Source: Nocardia transvalensis (lineage in GTDB: Bacteria; Actinomycetota; Actinomycetes; Mycobacteriales; Mycobacteriaceae). Taken from it: 64,000 nucleotides of DNA. The position numbers and the translations under genes were made by a program. The notes beneath the pieces were generated by a model. It ran no database searches, was not told the origin of the DNA, and saw only the letters and a program-made list of their open reading frames with translations. Positions 55,103-64,000 of this stretch are shown here, piece after piece (the first letter of the stretch is position 1; each line of letters opens with the position of its first letter). Where the stretch lies: assembly GCF_015477765.1 (NCBI RefSeq), contig NZ_JADLQQ010000017.1, positions 62,001 through 126,000 on the forward strand. The letters are read 5' to 3'.

Positions 55103-55798
55103 GTGGTCCGCGATGACGCCGAGGTCTCACTGGAGAAGCTGGCGGCCCGGGTGCGGGGCCGGGCGGCCGATCGCCGTGAGCGGTACGTGGTGGGCATCGC
55201 CGGGCCGCCGGGGGCCGGGAAATCGACGCTGGCCGGTGCGCTGCGAGACACCATCAACCAGCAGGCCGAGGCGCCGGCCGCCGAGGTGGCGCCGATGGAC
55301 GGATTTCATCTGACCAATGCCGAGCTACGGGTGGCGGGTGCGTTGGCGCGCAAGGGGGAGCCGGACACCTTCGATGTCGGCGGTTACCTCGACGGATTGC
55401 GGAAACTGCGGGAAACACCGCCGGGACAGCCGGTCTCGTGGCCGATCTATGACCGACGGCGGCACGAACCCGTGCCCGGCGGGGTGGTGTTCGACCGCCA
55501 GACCATCGTGATCACCGAGGGCAACTACCTGCTGCTCGACGATTACGGAACGGCCGGTTGGTCGGCGGTGCGCGAATATCTGGACGAGAGCTGGTACCTG
55601 GACGCGCCCGTGGAAGATCTCCGCCGCCGCCTGCTGCGCCGCCATATCCGGGGCGGCAAGAGCCGCGAATTCGCCGAAGCCAAACTCGCGCAGAGCGATC
55701 TGATGAATGTGGAATTGGTGAGCGCGACCCGCGACCGCGCAGATCTGGTGCTGCGGGCGCACGGGCGCCGCGGCTACGTCGTGGGCGGCCGATCGTAG
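55103..55798 (+). CDS. nucleoside/nucleotide kinase family protein
   Basis: 231 residues of the uridine-kinase/phosphoribulokinase-like P-loop family. Walker A is GIAGPPGAGKSTLAGAL; PMDGFHLTNAELR is the substrate-region motif and ITEGNYLLLDD the Walker B-like strand. Similar proteins phosphorylate sugars or pantothenate-like substrates; which one is not visible. GTG 55103 starts the frame. The 3' end overlaps the convergent PfkB gene by 25 bases. Confidence 0.87.
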   Translation: MVRDDAEVSLEKLAARVRGRAADRRERYVVGIAGPPGAGKSTLAGALRDTINQQAEAPAAEVAPMDGFHLTNAELRVAGALARKGEPDTFDVGGYLDGLRKLRETPPGQPVSWPIYDRRRHEPVPGGVVFDRQTIVITEGNYLLLDDYGTAGWSAVREYLDESWYLDAPVEDLRRRLLRRHIRGGKSREFAEAKLAQSDLMNVELVSATRDRADLVLRAHGRRGYVVGGRS

Positions 55799-56658
55799 TG
55801 CCGCATCCATTCCCGGGTGCCGAGATGACGGCAGGAGCGGGTGGCGACCTCGGCCGCGCTTCGCACTGCGACCGGGAATGGTTGTCCCGCACCATAATAG
55901 TGGCAGAAGGCGCCGTGCAGGATATCGCCCGCGCCGAGCGTGTCGACGACCGGACCGTCGGCGACGGCGATCTCGCCGCGCTCGCCGGGCATCGAGTACG
56001 GAATCGGCTTGCCGCCCTGAGTGATTGCCGCGCACTGGATACCGCGGGCATGCAGGTACTCGAACAGGACGTCCGGGCCGGTGCCGACATCCGGGGGCGC
56101 GAAGGCCGATGAGCAGATCGCGATATCGGTCAGAGGCAGCAGATCGGCGTGGGCGTCGCGCCAGCGTCCGGCATCCAGCGCCACGGTGATTCCGCGTTCG
56201 CGTGCCGCGGCGGCGAAGCCGACGGCCAGCTCCGGGTAGTGGCCGTCGATGAGCAGGATCCGCGCATCGTTGATCGGCCCGAGCAGGCCCGGCGCGAACG
56301 AGGCCGCGATCGCCGAACCGTCCAGCGACACGATCGTCCGGGTGCCCGCCCGGGTCGCCACCACGATCGACGAGACGGGCGGCCGATGCGTGCCGCCCGG
56401 CGTCACATCGACCGCCGCCACCCCGTACTCGTCCAGATCGCGGTGGATCACCTGTGCCAGTTGATGTTCGCCGAGCGCGGTGATCAGCGCGGGCGTGCGA
56501 CCGGACAGGTGCGCGTAGGCGATCGCGGCATTCGCCGCCGGGCCGCCCGCGCCCAGGAATTGATCGTGGGCCTGGGTTTTGCTGTCCTCGGCGGGGTATC
56601 GGTCCACCGCGTAGGCGATATCGAGAGTCGCGAGGCCTACGAAAACCGCTGTCGCCAT
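55774..56658 (-). CDS. PfkB family carbohydrate kinase
   Basis: 294 residues. The N-terminal GLATLDIAYAVDRYPAEDSK with GAGGPAANAAIAYAHLSG and the C-terminal DTLGAGDILHGAF (anion hole and catalytic Asp) define the ribokinase/PfkB family. The substrate is probably a sugar or nucleoside. It lies 21 bases downstream of the SDR gene and is likely the third gene of the aldehyde dehydrogenase operon. Confidence 0.9.
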   Translation of the reverse strand: MATAVFVGLATLDIAYAVDRYPAEDSKTQAHDQFLGAGGPAANAAIAYAHLSGRTPALITALGEHQLAQVIHRDLDEYGVAAVDVTPGGTHRPPVSSIVVATRAGTRTIVSLDGSAIAASFAPGLLGPINDARILLIDGHYPELAVGFAAAARERGITVALDAGRWRDAHADLLPLTDIAICSSAFAPPDVGTGPDVLFEYLHARGIQCAAITQGGKPIPYSMPGERGEIAVADGPVVDTLGAGDILHGAFCHYYGAGQPFPVAVRSAAEVATRSCRHLGTREWMRHYDRPPTT

Positions 56659-56679
56659 GGACCGACCATAGTCACGCCG

Positions 56680-57519
56680 TCACTTCGTGCCTGAGCGCAC
56701 CCGCTCCTCGTAGGCCTTGCGGGCCGTCGCGTCCACCTCGTCGAGGAAGGCGTGCTGGGCACCGAGCGCGCGTGCGATGGCATCGCCGACCGCCTCCGGC
56801 AGCAGCCCGACGACCTGCGAGATCGCCGCCGCCACCCGGGTGATGCGGACCTTGGAGCGGGGTGCGACCACCAGTTTGGCGATGACCTCCGCGATCTCGT
56901 CCGGCTCGGCCGGGCGCAGCAGCCGCGGCGCCGTCACTCCCGAGCCGAGTTCGGTATTGGTCAGCGTCGGCAGCACCGACGAGAACGACACCCCGCTGCC
57001 GCGGTACTCCTCGCGCAGGGTATCGGTGAAGCCGAGCACCGCGTGCTTGCTGGCGTTGTAGGTGGCCAGGCCCGGAATATGGGTCTCCCCGGCCAGCGAG
57101 GCGATATTGATGATGTGCCCGCGCCCGCGCGGCAGCATTCGTGCCAGCGCCAGCTTGGAGCCGAGAATTACGCCGTAGACGTTGATGTCGAGAATGCGAC
57201 GGGTCAGCGCGTCGGACTCGTCGACCAGTTTGCCGGTCGGCATGATGCCCGCATTGTTGATCAGCACATCGATCGGTCCCAGCTGCTGCTCCACCTCGTC
57301 GAGGAAGGCGGTGAACGACTGCTGATCGGTGACGTCGAGCCGACCGTAATGGTCGAAGTCGCGGGCGGTGCCGGACTGCTTCACCGCCGCCTCGTCCACA
57401 TCGCCGATCGCGATCTTCGCACCGTATTTCTGCAGTGTGGTCGCGGTGGCCAGGCCGATACCGCGGGCGCCGCCGGTGATCACCACGACCTTGCCGCGGA
57501 TGGTGCCGAAATCCGTCAC
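56680..57519 (-). CDS. SDR family oxidoreductase
   Basis: 279 residues. GKVVVITGGARGIGLATATT is the cofactor motif, NNAGIMPTGK the structural motif, and NIASLAG with YNASK gives the catalytic Ser/Tyr/Lys. The C-terminal extension (VEVIAKLV-type region and VDATARKAYEERV) is like that of mycobacterial SDRs. Its ATG overlaps the aldehyde dehydrogenase stop (ATGA), so they are translated together. Confidence 0.92.
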   Translation of the reverse strand: MTDFGTIRGKVVVITGGARGIGLATATTLQKYGAKIAIGDVDEAAVKQSGTARDFDHYGRLDVTDQQSFTAFLDEVEQQLGPIDVLINNAGIMPTGKLVDESDALTRRILDINVYGVILGSKLALARMLPRGRGHIINIASLAGETHIPGLATYNASKHAVLGFTDTLREEYRGSGVSFSSVLPTLTNTELGSGVTAPRLLRPAEPDEIAEVIAKLVVAPRSKVRITRVAAAISQVVGLLPEAVGDAIARALGAQHAFLDEVDATARKAYEERVRSGTK

Positions 57520-59183
57520 TTGCCCTTACCTCCGATGGTGTTGATGACATCCAGAACGCCGAATCGGCGCGCGCCCCGCGCCCCCGCGGCCCGCATGGCC
57601 GTCAGGGCGAGGCCGAGTTTCTTCGTGCTGTAGGGGAACCAGAACAGTTCCTTCTGCTGCGTCGGCAGCATCGGGCTGGTCAGTGCCTGCTTGCGGCAGT
57701 ACTTGCGCACACCCTCCGCGCCGCCCCAGCGGGCACCGATGCCCGACTGCTGCCAACCGCCCATCGGCAGGGCGAAGTTGAACAGATTCGAGAAGACGTC
57801 GTTGATATTGACCGCGCCCGCATTCAATTGCCGCGCAATGCGTTCCCCGCGCACCTTGTCGCCGGTCCACACCGACGCCGACAGGCCGTAGTCCGAATCA
57901 TTCGCCAGCGCAACGGCTTCGGTCTCGTCGGCAACCTTCATCACCGGCAGGGTGGGGCCGAAGGTCTCCTCGGTCATACAGCTCATCCGGTGGTCGACGT
58001 CGACCAGAACCGTGGGCTCGAAGAAGGTTCCGGTGCCGGTCGGCTTGCCGCCGGTCAATGCCCGCGCGCCCTTGGCGAGGGCGTCGTCGACGTGGCGGGC
58101 GACGATATCGCACTGGGCCTCGTTGGCCATCGCGCCGATGTGGTGGCGGGGTTGGCGGCCGTCGGCACCCTGGCGCAATTCGCGCACGTGGTCGGTGAGT
58201 TTGGTGACGAATTCGTCGTACACCGGCGCCTCGACATAGACGCGCTCGACCGAGATGCACACCTGGCCGGAATTGAACAGGCCGCCGAAGGCGATTCCGT
58301 ATGCCGCCCTGTCGATATCGGCGTCGGCGAGCACGATGGCCGGATCCTTACCGCCCAATTCCAGGCTGAAGGGGATCAACCGCTGGGCACAGGCGGCGGC
58401 GATGGCCCGCCCGGTCCGGGTGGAGCCGGTGAATTGCACGTAGTCGACGTTGTCGACCACGGCCGCCCCGGTTTCGCCCGCGCCGGTCACCACCGCCAGG
58501 ACGGGCGGGGCGCCGATCTCGGCCCAGCCGCGGGCCAGCTCCAGCGCCGACAGCGGGGTCACCTCGGAGGGTTTGAGGATCACCGCGGCGCCCGCGGCCA
58601 GCGCCGGAATGACGTCCAGGGCGGGCATGGCCAGCGGGAAATTCCAGGGCGTGATCACCCCGACCACCGGATAGGGCCGATACACCGTGGTCAGTCGCTT
58701 GACCCGGGCCAGCGGGCTGTGCGGGGCGGGGTGCTCGTCGGCGAGGAATTTCCCGGCCCGCCGGGCGTAGTAGCCGATCAGATCCACCGCGAAACTGGGG
58801 TCGATGAGCGCGTCGACCCGGGGCTTACCGGATTCCGACTGCACCACGTCGGCCACCCGATCGGTGTTATCGATCAACCAGTCCTGCAGTTTCAGCAGCC
58901 ATTCCTTGCGCCCGTCCGGCCCGATGGCCTCCCATTCCTGTTGATAGAGGCGCAATTCCCGGACCTTGGCGGCCACCGCGTCGGCGGGTTCGTTCGGCAC
59001 CGTGCCCACCACCGCGCCGGTCACGGGATTGCGGACCTCGATCTCGGTCACGGTCGCCGCGGTCGCCTTGCCCGTCGACGATGCCGTCCGCGTGCCGGTG
59101 GATTTGCGGGGTGCGGTCTTGCGGGCCGCGGTCTTGCGGGTGCCCGTCTTCCGCGGGCCGGGTGGCGGTTCGGTATTCGTCAC
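57516..59183 (-). CDS. NAD(P)-dependent aldehyde dehydrogenase with a basic N-terminal tail
   Basis: About 555 residues; the enzyme core is a succinate-semialdehyde-dehydrogenase-like ALDH. Catalytic Cys is in NSGQVCISVERVYV, the general-base Glu in SLELGGKDPAIV, and GITPWNFPLAMP-like VVGVITPWNFPLAMPALDV supports the fold. Before the core is a tail of about 45 residues rich in Lys, Arg, Thr and Ala (KTGTRKTAARKTAPRKSTGT). GTG 59183 with GGGAGCAG upstream is the preferred start; ATGs at 59198 and 59207 exist. A PucR-type regulator is divergent. Confidence 0.92.
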   Translation of the reverse strand: MTNTEPPPGPRKTGTRKTAARKTAPRKSTGTRTASSTGKATAATVTEIEVRNPVTGAVVGTVPNEPADAVAAKVRELRLYQQEWEAIGPDGRKEWLLKLQDWLIDNTDRVADVVQSESGKPRVDALIDPSFAVDLIGYYARRAGKFLADEHPAPHSPLARVKRLTTVYRPYPVVGVITPWNFPLAMPALDVIPALAAGAAVILKPSEVTPLSALELARGWAEIGAPPVLAVVTGAGETGAAVVDNVDYVQFTGSTRTGRAIAAACAQRLIPFSLELGGKDPAIVLADADIDRAAYGIAFGGLFNSGQVCISVERVYVEAPVYDEFVTKLTDHVRELRQGADGRQPRHHIGAMANEAQCDIVARHVDDALAKGARALTGGKPTGTGTFFEPTVLVDVDHRMSCMTEETFGPTLPVMKVADETEAVALANDSDYGLSASVWTGDKVRGERIARQLNAGAVNINDVFSNLFNFALPMGGWQQSGIGARWGGAEGVRKYCRKQALTSPMLPTQQKELFWFPYSTKKLGLALTAMRAAGARGARRFGVLDVINTIGGKGK

Positions 59184-59341
59184 GATCTGCTCCCACATGC
59201 GCTGCATTGCGTTCCCGGAACCGGGTGTGAATCAGTTCACTGAACTATGATCGTGACACAATCGAGCCGCTAGTTCTTGGCCGTGATTGTCAACGATTCC
59301 GGCCAGTTTTGTGCCGTGGAGACAAATTCGGAGGTTCGTCG

Positions 59342-60589
59342 ATGACGCGCTCGGGCAGCGAGCCGATGGTGCGGCAGTGGATCACCGAATTCGTCGCCGA
59401 GACCCTGCGGGCGGAGACCCTCGAACAGGTCGTCGAACGACTCGACAACGCCCTCATCGCGCGGGTGCCCGAGCTGGCCGACCGCGATATGCGCCGCGAT
59501 CTCGCCGCCAGCACCCGAGCCCACGCCCTGGTGGTGCTGGGCGCGCTCACCCAGGACCGCACCGACTATCCCGTGCCGCAGCAGGCGCACGACTTCGCCC
59601 GCACGATCGCCCGGCGCGGTCACGACCTGCGGTTGCTGTTGCGGGTCTACCACCTGGGTCAGGAGGCGGTGCTCGACTACATGATCGAGATCCTGGATCA
59701 GCGGCACCTGCCGCAGGAGATCGAGCGGGCGGTGCTGATGCAGCTGTTCGAGCGGTCCATCGGATGGGTGAACACCTCGGTCGAGCAGCTGACCGACACC
59801 TACATCCAGGAGCGCGAACGCGGCCTGCGCGCGGCGCTGAATCAGCGCACCGAACTCGTGCGGGAACTACTGGCCGGCGGGGACGTCGACCTCGACCAGG
59901 CCTCGGCCCGGCTGGGCTATCGGCTCACCGGCCGGCATCTGGCCTGTGTGCTGTGGACCGACGAGTCGATGCCGGGCGCGACGACACCGGCGGACAACGG
60001 GTTCGACGGACTGCTCGATCGCGTCGTCGCGCGGGTGGCGGGGGTGCTGGGCAGCCGCAGTGTGCTGACCGTGCCCTCGGGGGCCAGCGCACTGTGGGCC
60101 TGGATCGCAGTGGAATCCGACCGCGACCCGGCGCGCCTGCCGACGACGGTCGAGGCACCGGTGCGCATCGCGGTCGGCGCGCCCGGGGTGGGCCTCGTGG
60201 GCTTCCGGGACAGCCATCGGGAGGCGGTCGCCGCCCGGCAGGTGGCCGAGCGCGCCGCCGGGGAGACCGGGCGGGTGCTGCGCTATCCGGATGTGGAGGT
60301 GGCCTATCTGGCCGGGGCCGACGAGGCGGCGATGCGAATGCTCATCGAACGAGAACTGGGCGTGCTGGCTCGTGCGGACGCCAATGCCGCTCGCCTCAGG
60401 GAAACTCTGCATGCCTATCTGCGCTGTCATCGCAGCCCGGATGCGGCCGCGAAGGTGCTCGGGGTCCACAAGAACACCGTGCGCTACCGGGTCCAGCGCA
60501 TCGAGGAGCTACTCGGGCACCCCATCGAGCAACGCAGCCTGCGACTCGAGATCGCGCTGGACTGCGCCGCCGTATACGGAGTGCGATAG
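59342..60589 (+). CDS. PucR/CdaR-type transcriptional regulator
   Basis: 415 residues. The N-terminal part is the helical RsbRD-like domain (WITEFVAETLRAETLEQVVE); a middle GGDEF-like region follows. The C-terminal HTH_30 reads TLHAYLRCHRSPDAAAKVLG and VHKNTVRYRVQRIEELLG. ATG 59342 has GGAGG upstream. It is divergent from the aldehyde dehydrogenase-SDR-PfkB operon, its likely target. Confidence 0.92.
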   Translation: MTRSGSEPMVRQWITEFVAETLRAETLEQVVERLDNALIARVPELADRDMRRDLAASTRAHALVVLGALTQDRTDYPVPQQAHDFARTIARRGHDLRLLLRVYHLGQEAVLDYMIEILDQRHLPQEIERAVLMQLFERSIGWVNTSVEQLTDTYIQERERGLRAALNQRTELVRELLAGGDVDLDQASARLGYRLTGRHLACVLWTDESMPGATTPADNGFDGLLDRVVARVAGVLGSRSVLTVPSGASALWAWIAVESDRDPARLPTTVEAPVRIAVGAPGVGLVGFRDSHREAVAARQVAERAAGETGRVLRYPDVEVAYLAGADEAAMRMLIERELGVLARADANAARLRETLHAYLRCHRSPDAAAKVLGVHKNTVRYRVQRIEELLGHPIEQRSLRLEIALDCAAVYGVR

Positions 60590-60599
60590 CGGGGGCGAA

Positions 60600-60851
60600 T
60601 CAGTCCGCGTTGGCCAGTCGGCGCAGCGGCGGCTCGGTCGACGGGGGAACCCGGCGATCCGGTAGCTCGGCCAGCAGCGTGGTGGTCGCCGCCGCAATCG
60701 CCGCGACGGCCTTGTCGAAGGCGGGTTTGGTGGTGGAGGACAGGCCCGACAGCCCACCGACCTTCCGCACGTATTGCTGTGCGGCCGCGTATATTTCCTG
60801 CTCGGTGGCAGGGGGCTCCAGCCCACGCAGGACGGTGATGTTTCTACACAT
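60600..60851 (-). CDS. DUF2277 family protein
   Basis: 83 residues. MCRNITVLRGLEPPATEQEI followed by YAAAQQYVRKVGGLSGLS is the DUF2277 signature. A single small helical domain, unknown function, with a Cys at position 2. It converges with the PucR-type gene. Confidence 0.88.
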   Translation of the reverse strand: MCRNITVLRGLEPPATEQEIYAAAQQYVRKVGGLSGLSSTTKPAFDKAVAAIAAATTTLLAELPDRRVPPSTEPPLRRLANAD

Positions 60852-61043
60852 GGGCCCGAGATTAGCGCTCGGTTCCGGCTCGCGACAGGGCAAGAATCTA
60901 CAGATGTGAAAACTCTCCGTTGCGTCCTGCACCGCCTGCTGCGCCCGCTGGTGCCCTGGGCGGCGCGCGCGAGTGCGGACGTGACGCGCGACTCATCGGG
61001 GATAGATGAGCCCCCTTCCGATCTATACGACACAATCGAAGAT

Positions 61044-61880
61044 ATGGCTGCCCGCGACGTGCCGACGCTGACCACCTTCCCCTACGAGGAGCTGGACCGG
61101 CGCGAGGACGACCACTGGTCCGGCGCTCAGGTGTCGGACGACGAGTTGCGGGCGCTGTCGCTGGGCGCCTTCTACTCGGCACGCTGGGATGCCTTCCACG
61201 ATGCGCTGCTGCTCGGACCCGAGCGCGAGCATCCGCTCGGCGACCGTCGTGAGCTGGCCATCGACACGCTGACCGGGGCCTGGGGCATCACCGACGGCAC
61301 CGAGGCGATGGCGTCGATGGAGCAATTGCTCGACGGCATGCACGGGCCGCTGTACGCGCTGGTGCACCCGCTGGTGATGGCGGGGATCAACTCACCCGAA
61401 CGCGACAGGTTCGGTGAACGCGCCGATCGGCATCGGGCATTTCTGCGGCAGGTCGGCTCGTTCCGTGGGATGGACAATCCCGAGGCGCTGGTGCGCGACT
61501 ACGACATCTGGTCGCAGGCGATCAAGCTCGGCCTCATCGACCATCTGGTGCAGCCGCTGCCCACCGACATCCAGGCGTGGGATCTGGCCCGCGTGGTGGC
61601 CGTGGCGCGGATGGCCTTCACCGCGGGCTACTTCGATGCCGACGTGGCCTGGGATTACGTCATGCGCGCGCTGCCGCTGGCGCAGCGGCGCTACCGCAAC
61701 TGGCGCCAGTTCGGCGACGCCTACCTCACCGGCTGGACCTACTGGCAGGCCTGCGAGGACCTCGCCGAGCTCAAGTCCGGCGGCGTGGACCGCCGACTGG
61801 AACTGGTGCGCCTGTGGATGCGCCCCACCAGCCCGTGGCGGCGGATCTCCCTGCACCCGGACGACGAGACAGGGACCTAA
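61044..61880 (+). CDS. DUF1266 domain-containing protein
   Basis: About 278 residues from ATG 61044; the frame is open further upstream (GTG 60906) but the extension looks unrelated. SLGAFYSARWDAFHDALLLG and the C-terminal AWDLARVVAVARMAFTAGYF with WRQFGDAYLTGWTYW define the domain. Function unknown. The end overlaps the convergent PH-like gene by 4 bases. Confidence 0.82.
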   Translation: MAARDVPTLTTFPYEELDRREDDHWSGAQVSDDELRALSLGAFYSARWDAFHDALLLGPEREHPLGDRRELAIDTLTGAWGITDGTEAMASMEQLLDGMHGPLYALVHPLVMAGINSPERDRFGERADRHRAFLRQVGSFRGMDNPEALVRDYDIWSQAIKLGLIDHLVQPLPTDIQAWDLARVVAVARMAFTAGYFDADVAWDYVMRALPLAQRRYRNWRQFGDAYLTGWTYWQACEDLAELKSGGVDRRLELVRLWMRPTSPWRRISLHPDDETGT

Positions 61881-62785
61881 TCCGGTAGCGAGCGCAGGAT
61901 GCCGCGGCCGTAGCGCTGGAATTGGGAGTCGTCGACCATGCCCAGGGAATGGCGCTCGACCAGCAGTTCCCACTCCGAATACAGCTGGGCCACCCCGGGG
62001 TCCGGGGGCGCGACGGCACCGTCGGCCGATTCGCGTTGGATGGCGAAGGTGAGCGCCCCGACGACGCGGTCGGTGTCGGCGCGGTCGCTCCCGGTGAAGT
62101 GCAGCACCAGGTTGCCGTCGGTGACCTCGACGCCGTACTCGCCGCCGGTGTCGTCGGCCCGAGCCGAAATCAGCGCCGCGACGGGCATTTCGTGGGCATA
62201 GCGGCTGCCCGGACCGACGGAGATGAACAACAGGCGCTGCGTGGTGACCGCGAGCAGCCCGGGGCCTCGGCCCGCGGGCGGCCGGGCGGTGACCAGCGCC
62301 GTCTCCAGCGTGAACTCCTCCGGGGTGACCAGGCGGTGCAGCGTGGTCACGGCCGATTTGGTCTCGCGTCGCGGCGCCATCCGGCGCACCGCGCGGTCCA
62401 CGTCGGCGCGGACCGGGCCCGTCTTCTCCCAGCTGGGTGCGGGCGGGGTCAGATCGGGCACGGACATGTCGATGCGCTGCGTGGACAGGATCTGGGCGTT
62501 GATCCGCTCCACGATCACGGTGGCCGCCGGCACGTCGTGCTCGGCGATCAGCACCGGCAACGGCGTGCGATCGGCCGGTATGCCGGTCAGCAGCGAGGTG
62601 GGATACCGCAGGTAGATCTCGATGACGACGGCATCGTCGGTGCGCCGGTTCAACCGGACCTTGAGCAGGTCGGAAACCGGGACATCGAGCACGCGCTCGC
62701 CCTCCGCGCCGGGCCGCAAAACCTGGAGGCGCCCGCCGCCATGACGCAGAATCGCCGTTGGTGTCCGTAACTCGACTATGTCCAT
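61877..62785 (-). CDS. hypothetical protein with PH-like region and SHOCT-like C-terminus
   Basis: 302 residues from ATG 62785, preceded by AGGGGG. The middle region LLAVTTQRLLFISVGPGSRY resembles the PH-like (bPH/YokE) strand pattern. The C-terminal SEWELLVERHSLGMVDDSQF looks like a short-C-terminal (SHOCT) helix pair. The first half has no recognised domain. A much longer frame upstream to 63958 runs antisense to ftsH and is a shadow. Confidence 0.75.
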   Translation of the reverse strand: MDIVELRTPTAILRHGGGRLQVLRPGAEGERVLDVPVSDLLKVRLNRRTDDAVVIEIYLRYPTSLLTGIPADRTPLPVLIAEHDVPAATVIVERINAQILSTQRIDMSVPDLTPPAPSWEKTGPVRADVDRAVRRMAPRRETKSAVTTLHRLVTPEEFTLETALVTARPPAGRGPGLLAVTTQRLLFISVGPGSRYAHEMPVAALISARADDTGGEYGVEVTDGNLVLHFTGSDRADTDRVVGALTFAIQRESADGAVAPPDPGVAQLYSEWELLVERHSLGMVDDSQFQRYGRGILRSLPD

Positions 62786-63106
62786 ACCCCCTGCACTCGG
62801 GCTGTGTCGTCGCTCACAATAGGACCTACATGTCATCATTGTGACCGCTTGCTCCGACAAGAACAGACCTGTTCCGTGTCGGTTCGAGCACAGGCCGGGA
62901 ACCACCGCTGTTCTCCGACCGTTTAGTTGTAGAACTGCATCAGCTGCCGAACTGCGCGATGTATCGAGTAGACCGTACGCGGTAACGTGGCTTGTCCGCA
63001 TCCGTTCGGCCGCACCGGTCGGTCCGGGAGCGGACACGGCACGCCCGACGCATCGTAGGCACGAACCGGAATTACCGGAAAGGACTGGCCCGCCGGCCGA
63101 CGCTCT
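62786..63106. promoter_or_regulatory. ftsH upstream region
   Basis: About 320 bases between the divergent PH-like gene and ftsH; it should contain both promoters. A less GC-rich stretch lies at 62800-62960. I do not see a clear promoter or operator. Confidence 0.4.
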
Positions 63107-64000
63107 ATGAACCGCAAGACAGTGTTTCGCAACCTGGCCATAGTCGCGGGCATCCTGCTCGTGATCTATCTGGTCAGCTATTTCAGCAACGACACGCGCG
63201 GCTGGAAGAACGTCGATACCTCGGTGGCGCTCACCCAGCTGCAGGACAAGCCCAACGTCAAACAGGTTCAGATCGATGACAAGGAGCAGCAGCTCCGCAT
63301 CACCCTGAACAAGGGCACCGACGCGACCGGTGGCCAGAGCCAGATCATCGCCAAATATCCGGGCGGCAGCGAGGTTTCCGCGCAGATTCTCAAGGATGTT
63401 CAGAGCTCCGGGGCCCCCTACAACACGACGGTCAAGCAGGACAGCTGGTTCACCCAGGTGCTGCTGTTCGTGTTGCCGATGGTGATCCTGCTCGGGTTGT
63501 TCATCTTCGTCATGGCCCGCATGCAGGGCGGTGGCCGCGGCGGCATGATGGGCTTCGGCAAGTCCAAGGCCAAACAGCTGTCCAAGGACATGCCCAAGAC
63601 CACCTTCGCCGATGTGGCCGGTGCCGACGAGGCCGTCGAAGAGCTCTACGAGATCAAGGACTTCCTCCAGAATCCGGCCCGCTACCAGGCACTGGGCGCC
63701 AAGATCCCCAAGGGTGTACTGCTCTACGGCCCGCCCGGCACCGGTAAGACGCTGCTGGCCCGCGCCGTTGCGGGCGAGGCGGGTGTGCCGTTCTTCACGA
63801 TCTCCGGTTCGGATTTCGTCGAGATGTTCGTCGGCGTCGGTGCCTCCCGCGTGCGTGACCTGTTCGACCAGGCCAAGCAGAACAGCCCCTGCATCATCTT
63901 CGTCGACGAGATCGACGCGGTCGGCCGCCAGCGCGGCGCGGGCCTGGGCGGCGGTCACGACGAGCGCGAGCAGACGCTGAACCAGCTGCTGGTCGAGATG
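63107..64000 (+). CDS. ftsH: ATP-dependent zinc metalloprotease FtsH, partial
   Basis: Membrane AAA+ protease; only the first 298 codons are in the window. Two membrane helices (about 8-25 and 118-141) enclose a periplasmic domain. The AAA core shows [20 protein letters not shown], Walker A GPPGTGKT, the pore-loop region [17 protein letters not shown], and Walker [13 protein letters not shown]. The HEAGH protease site lies beyond the right edge. M. tuberculosis Rv3610c homologue. ATG 63107 is the start. Confidence 0.96.
   Translation, partial: MNRKTVFRNLAIVAGILLVIYLVSYFSNDTRGWKNVDTSVALTQLQDKPNVKQVQIDDKEQQLRITLNKGTDATGGQSQIIAKYPGGSEVSAQILKDVQSSGAPYNTTVKQDSWFTQVLLFVLPMVILLGLFIFVMARMQGGGRGGMMGFGKSKAKQLSKDMPKTTFADVAGADEAVEELYEIKDFLQNPARYQALGAKIPKGVLLYGPPGTGKTLLARAVAGEAGVPFFTISGSDFVEMFVGVGASRVRDLFDQAKQNSPCIIFVDEIDAVGRQRGAGLGGGHDEREQTLNQLLVEM

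Noticed and set aside
62786-63958. N-terminal extension of the PH-like protein across ftsH
   Set aside because: It is antisense to the well-supported ftsH N-terminus; the ATG at 62785 has its own ribosome-binding site.

Overview
The window is high-GC chromosomal DNA from an actinomycete of the Mycobacteriales, most likely Nocardia or a close relative. Gene content and order follow the Mycobacterium tuberculosis stretch Rv3670-Rv3610c, with local losses and insertions: ephE-like hydrolase, holin-like protein, acs, dppABCD, degenerate Fic protein, HAD hydrolase, 6C sRNA, ssd, tad genes, DECH-box helicase, cspA, topA, the delta-prime gene, tRNA-Thr, then ppa, dacB-like, metalloprotease, tilS, hpt and ftsH. 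Homology calls come from reading motifs and from remembered family sequences; no search was run.

Layout. 1-10501: alpha/beta hydrolase (cut by the left edge), holin-like protein, NhaA antiporter, acetyl-CoA synthetase and a complete dipeptide ABC importer. 10502-21322: Fic-like protein with degenerate motifs, SerB-like HAD hydrolase, 6C sRNA, a Tad/Flp pilus cluster and its linked helicase. 21758-27203: cold shock protein, topoisomerase I, a DinB-like protein and DNA polymerase III delta-prime. 27282-30567: tRNA-Thr(CGT) followed by a decayed integration island. It holds a frameshifted tyrosine integrase, a truncated metalloprotease-like gene, a VOC gene, an enoyl-CoA hydratase stub and two further partial copies of the tRNA 3' end.

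30889-32779 is a translationally coupled three-gene operon whose middle protein closely resembles plant-type Rubisco activase, in a window that shows no Rubisco gene. This is the best candidate for an undescribed system; the third protein may be HORMA-like. A 44-residue membrane peptide gene lies opposite its end. 33075-46857: an amine-dehydrogenase-like enzyme and an SDR with a divergent TetR regulator, small enzymes, a cysteine-desulfurase-like PLP enzyme under a SAM-IV riboswitch, LysE exporter, flavin reductase, YbaK deacylase, dienoyl-CoA isomerase, pyrophosphatase, D,D-carboxypeptidase, TilS and Hpt.

46858-62785 separates hpt from ftsH. It carries a LysR regulator and amidase, a coupled kinase/pseudokinase/cyclase operon, two sugar or nucleoside kinases, an aldehyde dehydrogenase/SDR/PfkB operon with a divergent PucR-type regulator, and DUF2277, DUF1266 and PH-like proteins. 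ftsH runs off the right edge.
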